From Panicum virgatum (taxonomy: Eukaryota; Streptophyta; Magnoliopsida; Poales; Poaceae), in NCBI RefSeq assembly GCF_016808335.1, contig NC_053142.1, forward strand, positions 49,533,992-49,597,991: a stretch of DNA of 64,000 nt, in the 5' to 3' direction. The notes under the pieces are model-generated. The model was not told where the DNA came from. It was given only the letters and a program-made list of their open reading frames with translations, and did no database searches. The position numbers and the translations under genes are program-made. Below are positions 46,504-57,608 of this stretch, piece by piece. The stretch's first letter is position 1. The number at the start of each line of letters is the position of its first letter.

Positions 46504-46738
46504 GGGCCTCGGCGCCAAGATCTATGGCGCCGAGGTCGGCTGACAGCGCGGTGCTGGGGTGGATTTGGTGTGCTCAGCTCGGCGCCATGGGCCACAGCGC
46601 CAAGACGTTAAATCTCGACGCTGTGGGCTGTAGCGCCGACCCCTTGGGTCCAGAAACGGAAAATGTTTTTCCAGAAGTCTATTTGTGAAATTCTTTCGCG
46701 CGAAGGGACCAAAAGCAAAAAAAAAAAAAAAGCCGGCT
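46504..46738 (-). repeat. Right terminal inverted repeat of the Mutator-like element
   Basis: Reverse complement of the left repeat with scattered differences and small gaps. The 27-bp palindrome at 46508-46534 is the exact complement of the one at 32552-32578. An A-run (46717-46731) corresponds to the T-run of the left end. A TATA-like TATACTA on - near 46500-46494 follows inward, as on the left side. Confidence 0.85.
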
Positions 46739-46746
46739 CCGTTCGG

Positions 46747-48529
46747 TCCAGGGCGGGGGCGCTGGTGGCCAAAGCTGGGAAGAAGAAGCCGCCTTGCAGA
46801 TGCAGGCTAGTGAACAGTTGCGCAGACAAATCTGAGCATCCGGCGAGCTTACTGTAGACAACAAAAGCTGAACGGGCTTCACGCCGACGGCCAGACGCCG
46901 GCCGGCCCCCCTCCTCTCCCTCTGAATTTCCAGAGTCCCTCCCTCCGGCGTGCACTCATTTCATTTCAACCACGGGGTTGGTCTTTGATCCCGTGTGCCA
47001 TCAGTAATTGCTTGGTTGACTCGTTGCGCTTCTGCGAACGATCATGCATTGCAGTTGCAAATGAGCCCACAGGGGCACAGGATAAAGAGAGATTCCTGTC
47101 ACTGTAGTAGAGTAGCATGCTTGATTCAAGGCTCACGGTCACGGGAGCGGCCAACGCAAGCAGACACCTGGATTGGGGATTGGATGAATGGGCATGGGCA
47201 TGTCTGGTCGAAATTTCGGCACATCTCGTGAAAACAGTTGCGCCCTCTCCATCGTCTTCCGTTGCAGTCCGACGAGCAATGCCTGATGGCCCATTCCCAT
47301 GCGCAGGCGGCAGTCAGGAAGAGCGAGGGCGCTCATACGGTAGTTTCAACTGCGCGGTTACGAGCCACCACAATAACTGCTGCGATGACCTTAATTAAAA
47401 AAAAACAAGCAGACACTGCACTGCAGCTCGGGAGTCAATGGCTCAAACAGTCCAACGACGACATTCCAAAACGGCCCCTACCGCGCCTGTCCGTCCCCGG
47501 CGCGCAGCTTTTACGCAGGCAGGCAGCGGCGCCGGCGTCCACGTCTGACGTCTCGGCCTCCTCTAGTCCTCTGCCTCTGTAGTAGCCTGCTCCCGTGGAA
47601 AAAAAACGGACAGGATTTGTGGAGAACGAAAGGAACCCTAAACAAAACGCTGGTAGAAATCAAATGATGGGCTCTGATCAGAATTCATAAAAGATGCTTG
47701 GAGAAAAGGCACGTAAAGCCACGCATCATCCATCACCTAAACAGCCGCGACGACTGGTAAACCAAAGCACCAATCAAGGTGACAAAACATGTTTTATATG
47801 GACTGTGGATGGAGAGCATGCTTGCCTTTCAATGGCACCAACTTCGCCATCTATCTTGCCTGCCGGCCAGCGAGCCAGTCAGTCCATCCCTCCATCCACC
47901 ATGAGTGCTCGCTCGCCTACTACTCTCACCTTCTTTACGTTTCCGCGAGTGACTGGCAGATTGGCAGCATGGCTAGCTCCACCATCCAGCGATTCCTCCT
48001 CCCCTGTTGTTCAATGTTCAGACAGGTTACGTGGCAGTGATTTTTTTAGCATGCTTCTGTCAGAATTTGTTGTTGGTTGGCCTCTTAACAACATGGATCA
48101 TTTTTTTTCTGAAAAGGAACTTTTTTCTGAAAAGGAACAACATGGATCAATGAGAGAGTGAGAACTTTCCTCCCAATTTTTAGATGCTATCAAGCCGGCC
48201 AAATGGGAGCGGACGCAGGAGGAATAATCCATGCATATGCCTTTTCCGCTTTGCTCTTGCCTTGTGAGCAATTTGTTAGTTTTCAGCAAGATATATGTGC
48301 AGCTGCTACTTGTACGAAACCCACTCACATTATTCTTTCATTTCCGATAAATGATTCTTCCGTTCCATTATCCTCTCCAACCCTGACCCACTGAAAAGAC
48401 AATGGCTGACAACAACAATTATAGGGACAAATCCACTCCTTATTGCAACTCTGAAGAACCGGTCAAAGCAGACACATGCTGACATGCACAGCAGAGCGCC
48501 AGAAGATAACACCAGCACTATTTCGGATT
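46747..48529. other. Intergenic region right of the Mutator-like element
   Basis: No gene or clear repeat recognised. Confidence 0.4.
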
Positions 48530-48865
48530 AGTTCCAAAAAATTTCACGTGCTACAGTCACTTGCAATATTTGACCACTAATTTAGAGTATTAAATATGGA
48601 TAACTGACAAAACTCATTCCACAACCCCGGGTAAAATCGCGAGACGAATCTAATGAAACTAATTATGCAATGATTAGACAATGTTGTGCTACAGTAACTA
48701 ACCTCTAATGACGGTTTAATTAGACTTAATAGATTCGTCTCGTAATTTTCCGTCCATCCGTGTAATTAGTTTTTATAATTGGATCATGTTTAGTTCTCTT
48801 AATTTTGAATTGAAAAGTGCTACAGTAACTTTCTCAAAAAAAATTGGGGCCTAAACGCGCCCGAC
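48530..48865. mobile_element. MITE-like element with inverted core (copy 2)
   Basis: Same design as 16376-16712: GCGAGACGAATCTAATGAAA near 48630 and ATAGATTCGTCTCG near 48729 in inverted orientation, with repeated GTGCTACAGT motifs near the ends. Non-coding; ends approximate. Confidence 0.65.
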
Positions 48866-49439
48866 GTCCGAACTTCTGATCCAAGAAAGAAAGAATCCAT
48901 TCATCAGTGACTGCCGATGAGGCGAGAGGTGAACCCAAAAGAAAAAAAAAAAGCTGGCAGCGCATTTAGGCGAGGTTCTTTACGTAATTTAGCCCAAAGT
49001 GGCAAGGGAAAGGTAAAGACTAAAGAGCAGAGCGAATCCGACCCAAACGGAGAGAGAACTAAAAACAAGGCAGCAAAAGCCATTGCAGGTCGGCGACGCA
49101 TTCTCTTCTTCCAGCCAGCCGTATATTCGCTCCAGGCCCGGGGAAGAGGAGGAGCACGAGCCCCGTCAGAAAAGCAGCAGCGGAGCAAAGCACGCGCCGC
49201 GCGACAGGCAGCCAGGCATCCGCATCAAAGGAGACGGAGACGAGAGGAGAGGAGAGGAGAAGAGAGGCTCCGGGACAGGCACCCTCGTTTACCCGAAAAC
49301 TGCGTGAAATTAAAACGGCCTGCCTCTCACGAAATGCTCATGAGCGGTGGCTGATGAGCAGCCTCTTTCCGAGCAGTTGAACGGAGGATCGATCTAGTCT
49401 ACTAGGACATCTCACGCGCTCCGCCGCGTGAGGAAAAAA

Positions 49440-50300
49440 GCACAAAGATAAAAAAAAGAAGAGGTGAAAACATTACAAAAGAGAGGAAAAAAGAAAAGAA
49501 AAAAGAGAAAAAAAGAAAAGCCAAAAAAAGAGGCCGGCGTGTGGGTGGAGGAGGTCAGGCGGCGACTAGCGACGGGCAGCGCCTGCACGTCGAGATCCGG
49601 CAAGGCGGAGGTCGGCGACAGGGCGGGCCAGCGGCGACGACCATGAGGGAGCGGGAGGGGAAAGGGGGTGGCGGCGGCGGCGCGGAGGAGCCCAAGCGAG
49701 GGCGGCGGTGACTGGCGACGGGTGGCGCCAGGGGCGGAGGGTGGCGTGGGGCGACGCCGCGGGCCAGATCCGCCGCCTGGATGGCCGGATCTGGCGAGGC
49801 GGAGGTTGGCGGAGGGGCGTGGCAGCGGCGGCGACCATGAGAGAGCGGGAGGGCTAAGGGGACGGCGGCGACGGGGGACCTCTGCAGACGATGTCATCGA
49901 AGTGCAGAGCACCAGATCTGCCGCTAGCACGCCGCCGGCGGCGGCGCGGAGCGGACGCCGGGGTTCGAAGGGGCGGCGAAGGTGGGGGGGTGGGGGGAGG
50001 GGTCGAGAGGTGGGGAGCCCGGGAGGGGGTGGCGGCCAAGGACGGCGACCGGTGGTAGGGGAGGAGGGCGAGGGGCGGAGGGCGGCGCCCGCCGGCGGTA
50101 GCAAAGTGCAGCGGGGCGGCGGCGAGGGACGCTTGGATTAGGGGAGAGGGAGGGGCGGGGGAGGCCGAGGGAGGGTGCACGGAGGAGGGGGGATGGCGGT
50201 TGTTGGGAGGGTAGGCAGCGGGGTTTTTTTGCAAAAGGATATGGACGGCGGGTTTGATTACAAACAAACTAAAGGGTCTTTTTGCAAAAAAAAACCAAGG
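49440..50300. repeat. GC-rich low-complexity block with diverged duplication
   Basis: An A/G-rich tract (49440-49530) is followed by two diverged copies of a unit, about 49598 and 49792 (GGCAAGGCGGAGGTCGGCGA versus GGCGAGGCGGAGGTTGGCGG, each followed by CGACCATGAG). At 50217-50290 is a unit GGTTTTTTTGCAAAAGGATA followed by GACGGCGGGTTTGAT; it is related to the units at 26925-27130. No gene supported. Confidence 0.55.
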
Positions 50301-51762
50301 AGCGGTCCGGATCAACCTCCTGCGACTGATCGGACGGTTCGCGTCGGGCGTCTTCTCCGGTAGCGCCATGTGTCGCTACCGGGGAAGGGAGGGCACAGAG
50401 GGCTCCCTCTCCACGCCATATAGAAGTTAGAGTACTCTGGGTGATTCTCAGACTGACTAATCTAGGTGACCGACAGTGACACTGTTGGCTCTGCAGCAGT
50501 AAAATTCACTGATCACCGCTGTCAGTTTTCGATTGGTTGCCAGCCATGGCGTTGGTTAATTTCTTGCGACGGGATGGGTGGCGGTGGCATGGTGGGAACG
50601 AAATGGCCGGACATGGCGCTGGCCATGCATGCGACTCCACCGTCGCCGTCATCGCCCATCGGGCGCCACCGCTCAACAACACGTATCGGTTTTTGACTTG
50701 CTCTAACATCTCCGGTGATGGTGGCGCGCGGGGCCCGCACGACGAGCGCGCGCTCGCGTGCAACGGCTGCGTGCGTGAGGGTGCTGTGCTGACGGATGAC
50801 GCCCAACAGCGGCAGCATAATCCTTTGCCCACCAGCCCATAGATTTTTAATCCATTTTTTCAGACTCGAGGGATTGGATCTGCAGCCTGCTTCTGCTTGG
50901 AGCATTTTGCATGAATTCTCGCAGGAAAATTGCATCAATTCTGCGACAATTTTGGGAATTGCTGGGGTAGCAAAGAAACCGAAACGCGGTGAGGAGGGAG
51001 ATGCTGATACAGGGTGAGTTGCTTCCATGCCTTTCATGCATATAAACGGGGATTCTTGATTTTTATTCTCGTGCACTAAAGCAATGCTTTTTCAGCATTT
51101 CTTGTTGCTCTGTTTTGGTCGAATAAGGCAAGATTTGTGGTGGCACTTGATGTGCGCCCTCGTTTTAAGCATTGCCACCAGAATATAAAGCACTGTCAGC
51201 CAACCAGGCCTGCCACTGGGACAAAATGGGACGCCACACCCGGCACAAGCACAGGATGATTAGTAGTAGCCCGGGAATGACCTGTGGTTACCTTTTAGCT
51301 GGTGAAAAATAAATCACCAGAAATACAATACATCCCTCCACACCACACAGCTCGCAAGTTGATGGATAATAAATACTCCCTCCGGTAGCTTGATCTGAAG
51401 CACCTCGCTTTCAAATTTTTCTCATGAGCTGACAAATGTGCAGCCATTGCGCACATAGTATCCAACAAACATATCCCATGACACTTGGATTACACCCCGG
51501 AGATATTCAATGCAAAGAATGCTGCTACCTTCAGGAAAAGAAAAGATATTCAATGCAATGGATAGATGAGCTTGAGGCTTGAGCATAGCAATCCTGAAGC
51601 TGTAGTGCAGGCCATGCAGAGAGAGAGAGAGAGGCCTTGCTGTTGCTGCCGGTGCCGCATAGCTGCATGGCTCCAAAAGGAGCAGGGCAGGGAGGTCATG
51701 TGAAAGACAACACGATACAAGCCTCTAATCTTTGGCCCTTCTTAGAGGAGCCGCTGCTAATT

Positions 51763-51783
51763 CCAATGGGGCGCATTTAAAGG
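51763..51783 (+). promoter_or_regulatory. Candidate core promoter of the RING-H2 ligase gene
   Basis: CCAAT at 51763-51767 and ATTTAAAGG at 51775-51783 lie shortly before a purine- then pyrimidine-rich leader (51888-52080 is almost pure C/T). Such leaders are typical of plant 5' UTRs. Position inferred only. Confidence 0.35.
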
Positions 51784-52265
51784 TTTTAGTGGGGGAGGAA
51801 AGGGATCCTTGCAAGACCCAGAAGTGAGAGAGTGTGTGGCAGAGGAAGAGAGAGACAGAGGAGAAATAAATAAACCCGAATTCAGCCAAACTTCTCTCTC
51901 TCCCACCTCCCTTACACCTCTCATCACCGCCCCCACCCTCCTCCTCCCTGTCTTTCTCCCTCCCCCTCTTGACAAATTTTCCTCCACCCATTCCCTTCCT
52001 CCTCTTCTCCACCCACTCCACCGATCCCCCCCCCCTCTCGCTCTGAATTCTCTATCGTCTTGCCCACCGTACCATCTCTCTGCTGCCTCTCTCTTGGAAT
52101 CAATCGGTTCTTGTTTCCTCCGTCTGCTGGGTTGATTCTCTCTCTTTCTTCCCGCAGAGAGGATCAGGAAACGGCAGAGGAGATAGAGGAAAAGAAGAGA
52201 AATACGAAAGAGTTTTCTCTCTAGGATTGCGGTTCTTGCGAGTTAGAAACTCTGGCCAGTTTCTG

Positions 52266-53242
52266 GTATGGTTCGTTGCATCTCTCTCGCAGTCTGCTCT
52301 TTTTTCTGTTTTTTTTCCTAGTACGTTCTCTTGATTTGCATGCCAAAACATTCCCTTTCTCTTGTTTGAGTCCATGATTCCTTCACAAATACTATGTGTT
52401 TTGTTTCTCTTTGGTTCCTTCATGGTTCATTCCGCCACAAGTCCATGAAACGTGGATATGCCTCTTGATGAACTGTCAATAATTCTTGTTTTTTCAGAAC
52501 AAAATTCCCATGTTCATGTCTGAAAAATTCATTTTTTATTCTGCATACAGAGACAGACAGATGTCTTTGGCGTTCTTTTGTCGGTTAAATTTCTTTCCCT
52601 GCTCCCATATTTCAATTTCGCGATCGGAGAATAAACTGATCCTTCTTTGAAACCGTGGATGGCTACCTCCACCTTTTCCCTTTATTTTTGCTTCTTTTAC
52701 TGCGTCCTTTTGCAAACCGATAGGGAAGGGAAATAAATGCGAAAGAAAAAAGATCGTATTTTTTGAGCGAGCGTCCACAGAAGCAATGGGGCCCATCTTG
52801 CATGCGGTCCATCTGTTTAGGTCGCATGCATTGTACATTCACCGTGCTTTGCTTTCACCCATTAAAATGCATGCATCACCACAGCTTTTTGCTTGCAACA
52901 GCAACCCAAACCATCAAGTTTGGTGCACGCGTACGCCACACCAAATGCGGCTCATGCCAAGATTGCTACAGTCACATTACTTACCCATAGCCCCCATTGG
53001 TTACTTGCTGTCCACCACTATTTGTAAAACGAAAACAAGTGTAGCAGTGACTTGCATATACCAGTAACAAACAAGAGTACAATTACAATATTTCGGAGTG
53101 CAGACAGCGTTCCTTGGGCTTTTTTGGGGGGTAGTATCGTCAGTATTCCATCTATTTAGTTTTTTTGTTTTGTTGTGTTGTTATAAAGCTCGAGCAGCTA
53201 TATCTACTGCCCAATTTTTTGATGTGTTACTTCCTTTTACAG
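52266..53242 (+). other. Leader intron of the RING-H2 ligase gene
   Basis: Donor TCTG|GTATGG at 52266 and acceptor CTTTTACAG at 53242 would remove about 980 bases between a pyrimidine-rich leader exon and the exon with the start codon. The intron is T rich. Not proven without transcripts. Confidence 0.5.
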
Positions 53243-53287
53243 GTCCTTTCAGCCATTACTGGAAAGAGCAACCATCTGGGCTCTGAA

Positions 53288-53311
53288 ATGCTACAGCCAC
53301 AGATCAATTGA
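53288..53311 (+). promoter_or_regulatory. Short upstream open reading frame (7 codons)
   Basis: ATG at 53288 starts MLQPQIN and stops with TGA at 53309-53311, 26 bases before the main ATG. If it is in the mature leader it may lower translation of the ligase. Confidence 0.45.
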
Positions 53312-53337
53312 GATCTCGCTGCTGTAGTTGGACCGCA

Positions 53338-55102
53338 ATGCAAGGGCAGAGGAATTCTATGGAGCATTTTACTGATGTTTTTGGATTCGAAATTGGATCT
53401 AGTTCAGGCAACCCAGTCATCGATCAGCAGGCATATTGGAACAATGTTCTTGGATCGGTAGAATCACAGAATCTTCAAGGCTATCAGATGAATCACAGTG
53501 ATGCCACCATCCCATATGGAAATGAACCACAGCAAGATGGTACATTTCTTGGTTTCTGGGAATCAGGAGAAGCAAGTTCAAGTGGCAGTGCACTAAACTA
53601 TGGCAGCTCTAGCAATGTTAAAACTGAGCATCTTAACATAGGCGGTGACCTGAGGATTGGTGAAAGGCGACTGGTAGCTGACAATGACCTTTCTCTGGAT
53701 GTGGATATCAACCTCAATGCCAATGCTAATGATCTACGCGGTCAAAGTTCAAATGTTAACTGTGCCTCTCAAGGTCCTGAGCAGTACAGTGGCCGTGACC
53801 GTAATGGTATAAATGCTCAGCCATCGGACCTGAGATTACATCCATATAGGACATTCCTACTAGGTGCAGAGGAAACAGACTCTTTTACTTTGAACCCTAG
53901 TGAAAATCCTTTGGGTGATTTTTCATTAATGCAAGAAGGCATTCATCAAAGACCAGGGGGTTCCCTGGACGGTCGCCGGCTAGCGTGCAAGAGAAAAAAT
54001 ATCGAAGGAGCCAATGGACAGAGTTCAGCGGGTGCTAGCACAATTTTTTCCCACAGGAACGATAATGCCTTCCATAACATTGCTTCTTCAAGTTACAATC
54101 CTGCCCCTATCAGAAATTCGTCCTCTCCAAATTGCTTGCTGATTCCAAGCTCTATCGAGGATCAACTGCCAGGTTATGGAACTAGTGCTGCACTGTCATC
54201 TGGTAGCTATGATCTTCATGGAGGGATCAACAATGCTGGGAACTCACAGAGAAGTTTCCGTGCAAGAACCACCACAGCTCAACAGATTGCTCCCTGTACT
54301 GTATGGCCCTCTGCAAATGCTATCAGACTTTCTAATTCTTGGAATCACCAGCCACCTCATCCACAGAGTACATTTGATGACCCCCAGGAGGTTATTCCTG
54401 TGGTCAGTAGCCTCAACCTGCAATACCAACATCCAATGAATGCTACTGGTGTTCCGCAAGCTGCAAACCGTTACACTGGTCATGGAGCTTCATCGTCGCG
54501 AGCTGGCAGTTTGGACAACCGAGTTATTGGTAGTGAAGAGGTTCTTAGAAGGAATGTGGTGCCTACCAGCTACTCTGATTTAGTTCCCCCTACTGCAGTA
54601 GACCTGAGGCGTTTGGTGCCAGAACCATCTAATTGGAGTTCTGATGGCCGAGGCACTGCAATATCAGGAACTATTCCTCCTGTATCAAGAGCTAATACCA
54701 GTTCAACAGTTAATCCGCCAGGAGGATCCACTCACCAAAACCTCAGTAGACGCCATACAAGAAATTTGTCAGAGGTAAAGTTTTGTCCATTTTTCGCATT
54801 TCGGTTTTCAACTTGGTTTTTGTTCATCTTGTGCCTCTGATGATCTTTTATTTTTCTTATAGGAGATTGGCCGTCTATCTGGAGCACTCCGAGGTCATCA
54901 ACCCCCACGCTTAAGGTCAGGGTTTCTGTTGGAGCGCCAGGGCGATGGTGTTTGGGGTGTTCCTTTATCGATGAGGGGTAGGGAAGGAAGAAGGCTAATG
55001 GAGGTATGTTGATTGGTTCTGTTACCTCTCCATTCATCACCTAACTTTTTAAGAACAAAAGGCAGAAAGGCTTTGCAGTTTACACATGGAAACATAAAAG
55101 GT

Positions 55103-55133
<31 letters not shown>

Positions 55134-57608
55134 GGTGTTCTTATATGATAGCAAAGATTATACTAAGCCATCCTGGATACTAGAACTTTCTGCTTGTAAA
55201 GGTCGTCCATGTTTGTAGCTCTCCTTGTCATCTTGTGTTTGTCTAAGCAAGCCACCCTATTCTATTACCAGACAAAACTTATAGAAGCTGCTCTACTAGA
55301 AATGCTTTTACTTCATTTTGTTCATTTTTCTTCATGATCCTTTATTCGATCAAGCATGCTTCTACACGCTTTTGTAAGCCCTGAAATATTGCATATGTTT
55401 TTTTGTATCAACTATTTGCACAAATTATGTCACAGCGGTCGATGTGTTTTTTGTTTCCATTCTCGCTAGACATTTTGATTGGTCTTGTTCTAGAGAATGG
55501 GGAATACTTTGTGTGTGTTTTATAAATATTCAACAAGAAACTGCTACCACGACGCTCTATTTCCCTCTAATGTTTGGATGCAAAATTCTGTGCTATGTTA
55601 TGATGCCTTTTCTTTTCTATGCTTGTTTGTTAGGGTGAGGGTGCATGGTCCATTGTCTTATGCCTATCCATAGATTTCTAACTTGTTTACTTGTCAACAG
55701 ATTCGGAATGCACTTGAAATGATTCATAGGGGCGAGAATGTAAGGCTTGAGGTCAGTAACAGCAATACTCATCTGGGATTCCTAGTTCTCTATTTGCTAC
55801 TGGTATTGTAGATATGGTACCAAAATATCTAAAATCAAGATTGTTCTTTTTTATTTTTATTAATGTTGGTCGTGGTTAACTTATTTTGTATTTTCTCAGT
55901 AATGAAAGATTGGTTAGTAGGATCATACTTCAGTATACATAGCGTTAAGTTTGCCAGGTGTATGTTACCCTGTATTTTTTTTAAAAAAAACGTAGTAAAA
56001 GGGAAGTACATGACCATAATCATACCAGACCTACAGTGGAGAAAATAATGACAGGATATCTACTTGCCTAAATTTCTGTATAAAGGAAATACATACAAGT
56101 CGAACATAAATTGGAGAAAATGAATTACCTACTCTGATCTACTGTAGCCCAAAACCACTATGCATTTATTAAGTGTTGTAATTTTATTTTTAATTTACTT
56201 AAAATAAACAGGTCAAGATGTAACAATTTGAAATGTAAGGTCTCAGACATACAACCTGAGCAAGTAATAAAACTGAATCAATTCAAAGTTGTTGAGTGCC
56301 CTTGAGATTTTATCTGCTAATTCTTGGATTTTCTCCTTATTTCAAACCTATTCTTGAACAGTCTATCTTCTACGGTGGTGTTGACATTCATGACAGACAC
56401 AGGGACATGCGTTTAGACATAGACAATATGTCGTATGAGGTTTGTATTCCATAGTGAAGCATTATGTTTTATCTTTGCCAATACAAATTCTGACCACAAG
56501 ATGGTTGCCTTCTTTCAGGAGTTATTAGCACTCGAGGAAAGAATAGGAAATGTTAACACTGGCCTCAGCGAGGAAGCAGTGATAAAGCTGCTCAAACAAA
56601 GAAAATTTTCATCATGGAGACTGAAAGCATCCTTGGACCACGAGCCATGTTGTATCTGCCAGGTATTTCATATACTACTGAGCTTATCAGAACTTATACC
56701 TTCTTCAGTTGGCCGTAGGTATTTCAGTCAGAAACAGCAAGCAGCTTGAATGCTTTTAAGTATTTGCATTCTGTTTTTATATTGATCGGACATTAACTTG
56801 GGTCTCTTAAACGATCAAAATATATTTGATTGAACAAAGGGTAAATGAGCAAGTCACATCTGAAGTTGTGAAGTTGTCTGGTAGTACAACTAGATCTTCA
56901 AAAGTGAATAGTGCCATTCTGGCAAGTCTGGATGTTCATCAACTAATTGTTTGAACCTGTGGAACTAAGAATCAGGCAATTATCTGTGTTATCCTTCAGA
57001 TACCTACGCCCTTTATTTCCTTCAGACCGATCAAAACTCTACTAAGTTCTAGTATTGACTTGAATTCAGAGTTTGAGACCATACAACTGTTTATCATTTT
57101 TAAGGGGAATGAACTCAGCAATAAAACTTGGTGTAGTGACTTATCCAGATTGCCAGCATCGTTATAAATTATGTGCATTAGTGTTTGTTGTCTGGTTTGC
57201 ATTTCATTCGCAAGAGTCAAATATTTATTTTGGGGAGAACATTGCTTGGTTTGTCACTCGCATGTTCCCTGAAACTCTGGAAGATGCATTTTTCTTAGTT
57301 TCCTTGCTGTAGTTACAGCCATGACATAGTATTGCTTAGGGAAGTAGGGCTGCAGGGTTGCTTGCAAATGCTTCTGCATAACTTGGAACCATTCCTCATT
57401 CTTAAAGCAATGAAATACTAGATAAAGATGAGCAGGGGGGTTATACACTCATGTTCGTTCTCATGACCTCATCCAGGAGGAGTATGTTGATGGAGACGAC
57501 CTTGGGAGTCTTGACTGCGGGCACGACTTCCATGCTGGCTGCATCAAGCAATGGCTGGTGCTGAAGAACGTGTGCCCTATCTGCAAAAGCACGGCATTGA
57601 AGACCTGA
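53338..57608 (+). CDS. RING-H2 E3 ubiquitin ligase of the MBR/HIP1/RHG1A group (660 aa)
   Basis: Ubiquitin ligase; Arabidopsis MBR1 and MBR2 of this group act with the Mediator subunit MED25 in flowering (family knowledge). Coding exons: 53338-54774, 54863-55003, 55701-55751, 56362-56439, 56519-56662 and 57477-57608, all in frame. The start MQGQRNSMEHFTDVFGFEIG fits the group. The long Ser/Asn-rich middle is probably disordered. Conserved block before the RING: LLALEERIGNVNTGLSEEAV. RING-H2 at the C-terminus: CCICQEEYVDGDDLGSLDCG, then HDFHAGCIKQWLVLKNVCPI and C, with spacing C-x2-C-x14-C-x-H-x2-H-x2-C-x10-C-x2-C; the protein ends KSTALKT. The in-frame TTG at 53308 is not a start. Length is close to that of known members. 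Exact orthology among MBR, HIP1 and RHG1A is undecided. Confidence 0.9.
55103..55133 (+). repeat. (ATC)n microsatellite in an intron
   Basis: About ten perfect ATC units in the second coding intron of the RING-H2 gene. Confidence 0.9.

Larger units (their letters stand above)
32323..46738. mobile_element. Large Mutator-like element (14.4 kb) with MURA, plant mobile domain and zinc finger genes
   Basis: Long terminal inverted repeats: left 32323-32580 and right 46504-46738. They share the outer run of T (or A), then CGAAAGAA(A)TTCACAAAT, CTGG(A)CCC(T)AGGG and a set of CTCGGCGCC palindromes. CCGTTCGG stands at both borders (32315-32322 and 46739-46746), an 8-base match within the 9-base duplication expected for Mutator; the flanking ninth base differs. 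Inside lie a + strand gene (32675-33429), and on - a GRF gene, a plant mobile domain gene and the transposase. All are broken. Two later insertions sit inside: a solo LTR (36060-37670) and the inverted-LTR element (41961-44180). Without these the element would be about 10.6 kb. Confidence 0.88.

Noticed and set aside
45826..46518. 230-residue Pro/Arg/Ala-rich frame on the minus strand
   Set aside because: Low-complexity GC-rich block with open frames in all phases; no sign of a protein family.
53308..53337. Upstream extension of the RING-H2 frame
   Set aside because: It begins with TTG rather than ATG; the ATG at 53338 fits the family start.
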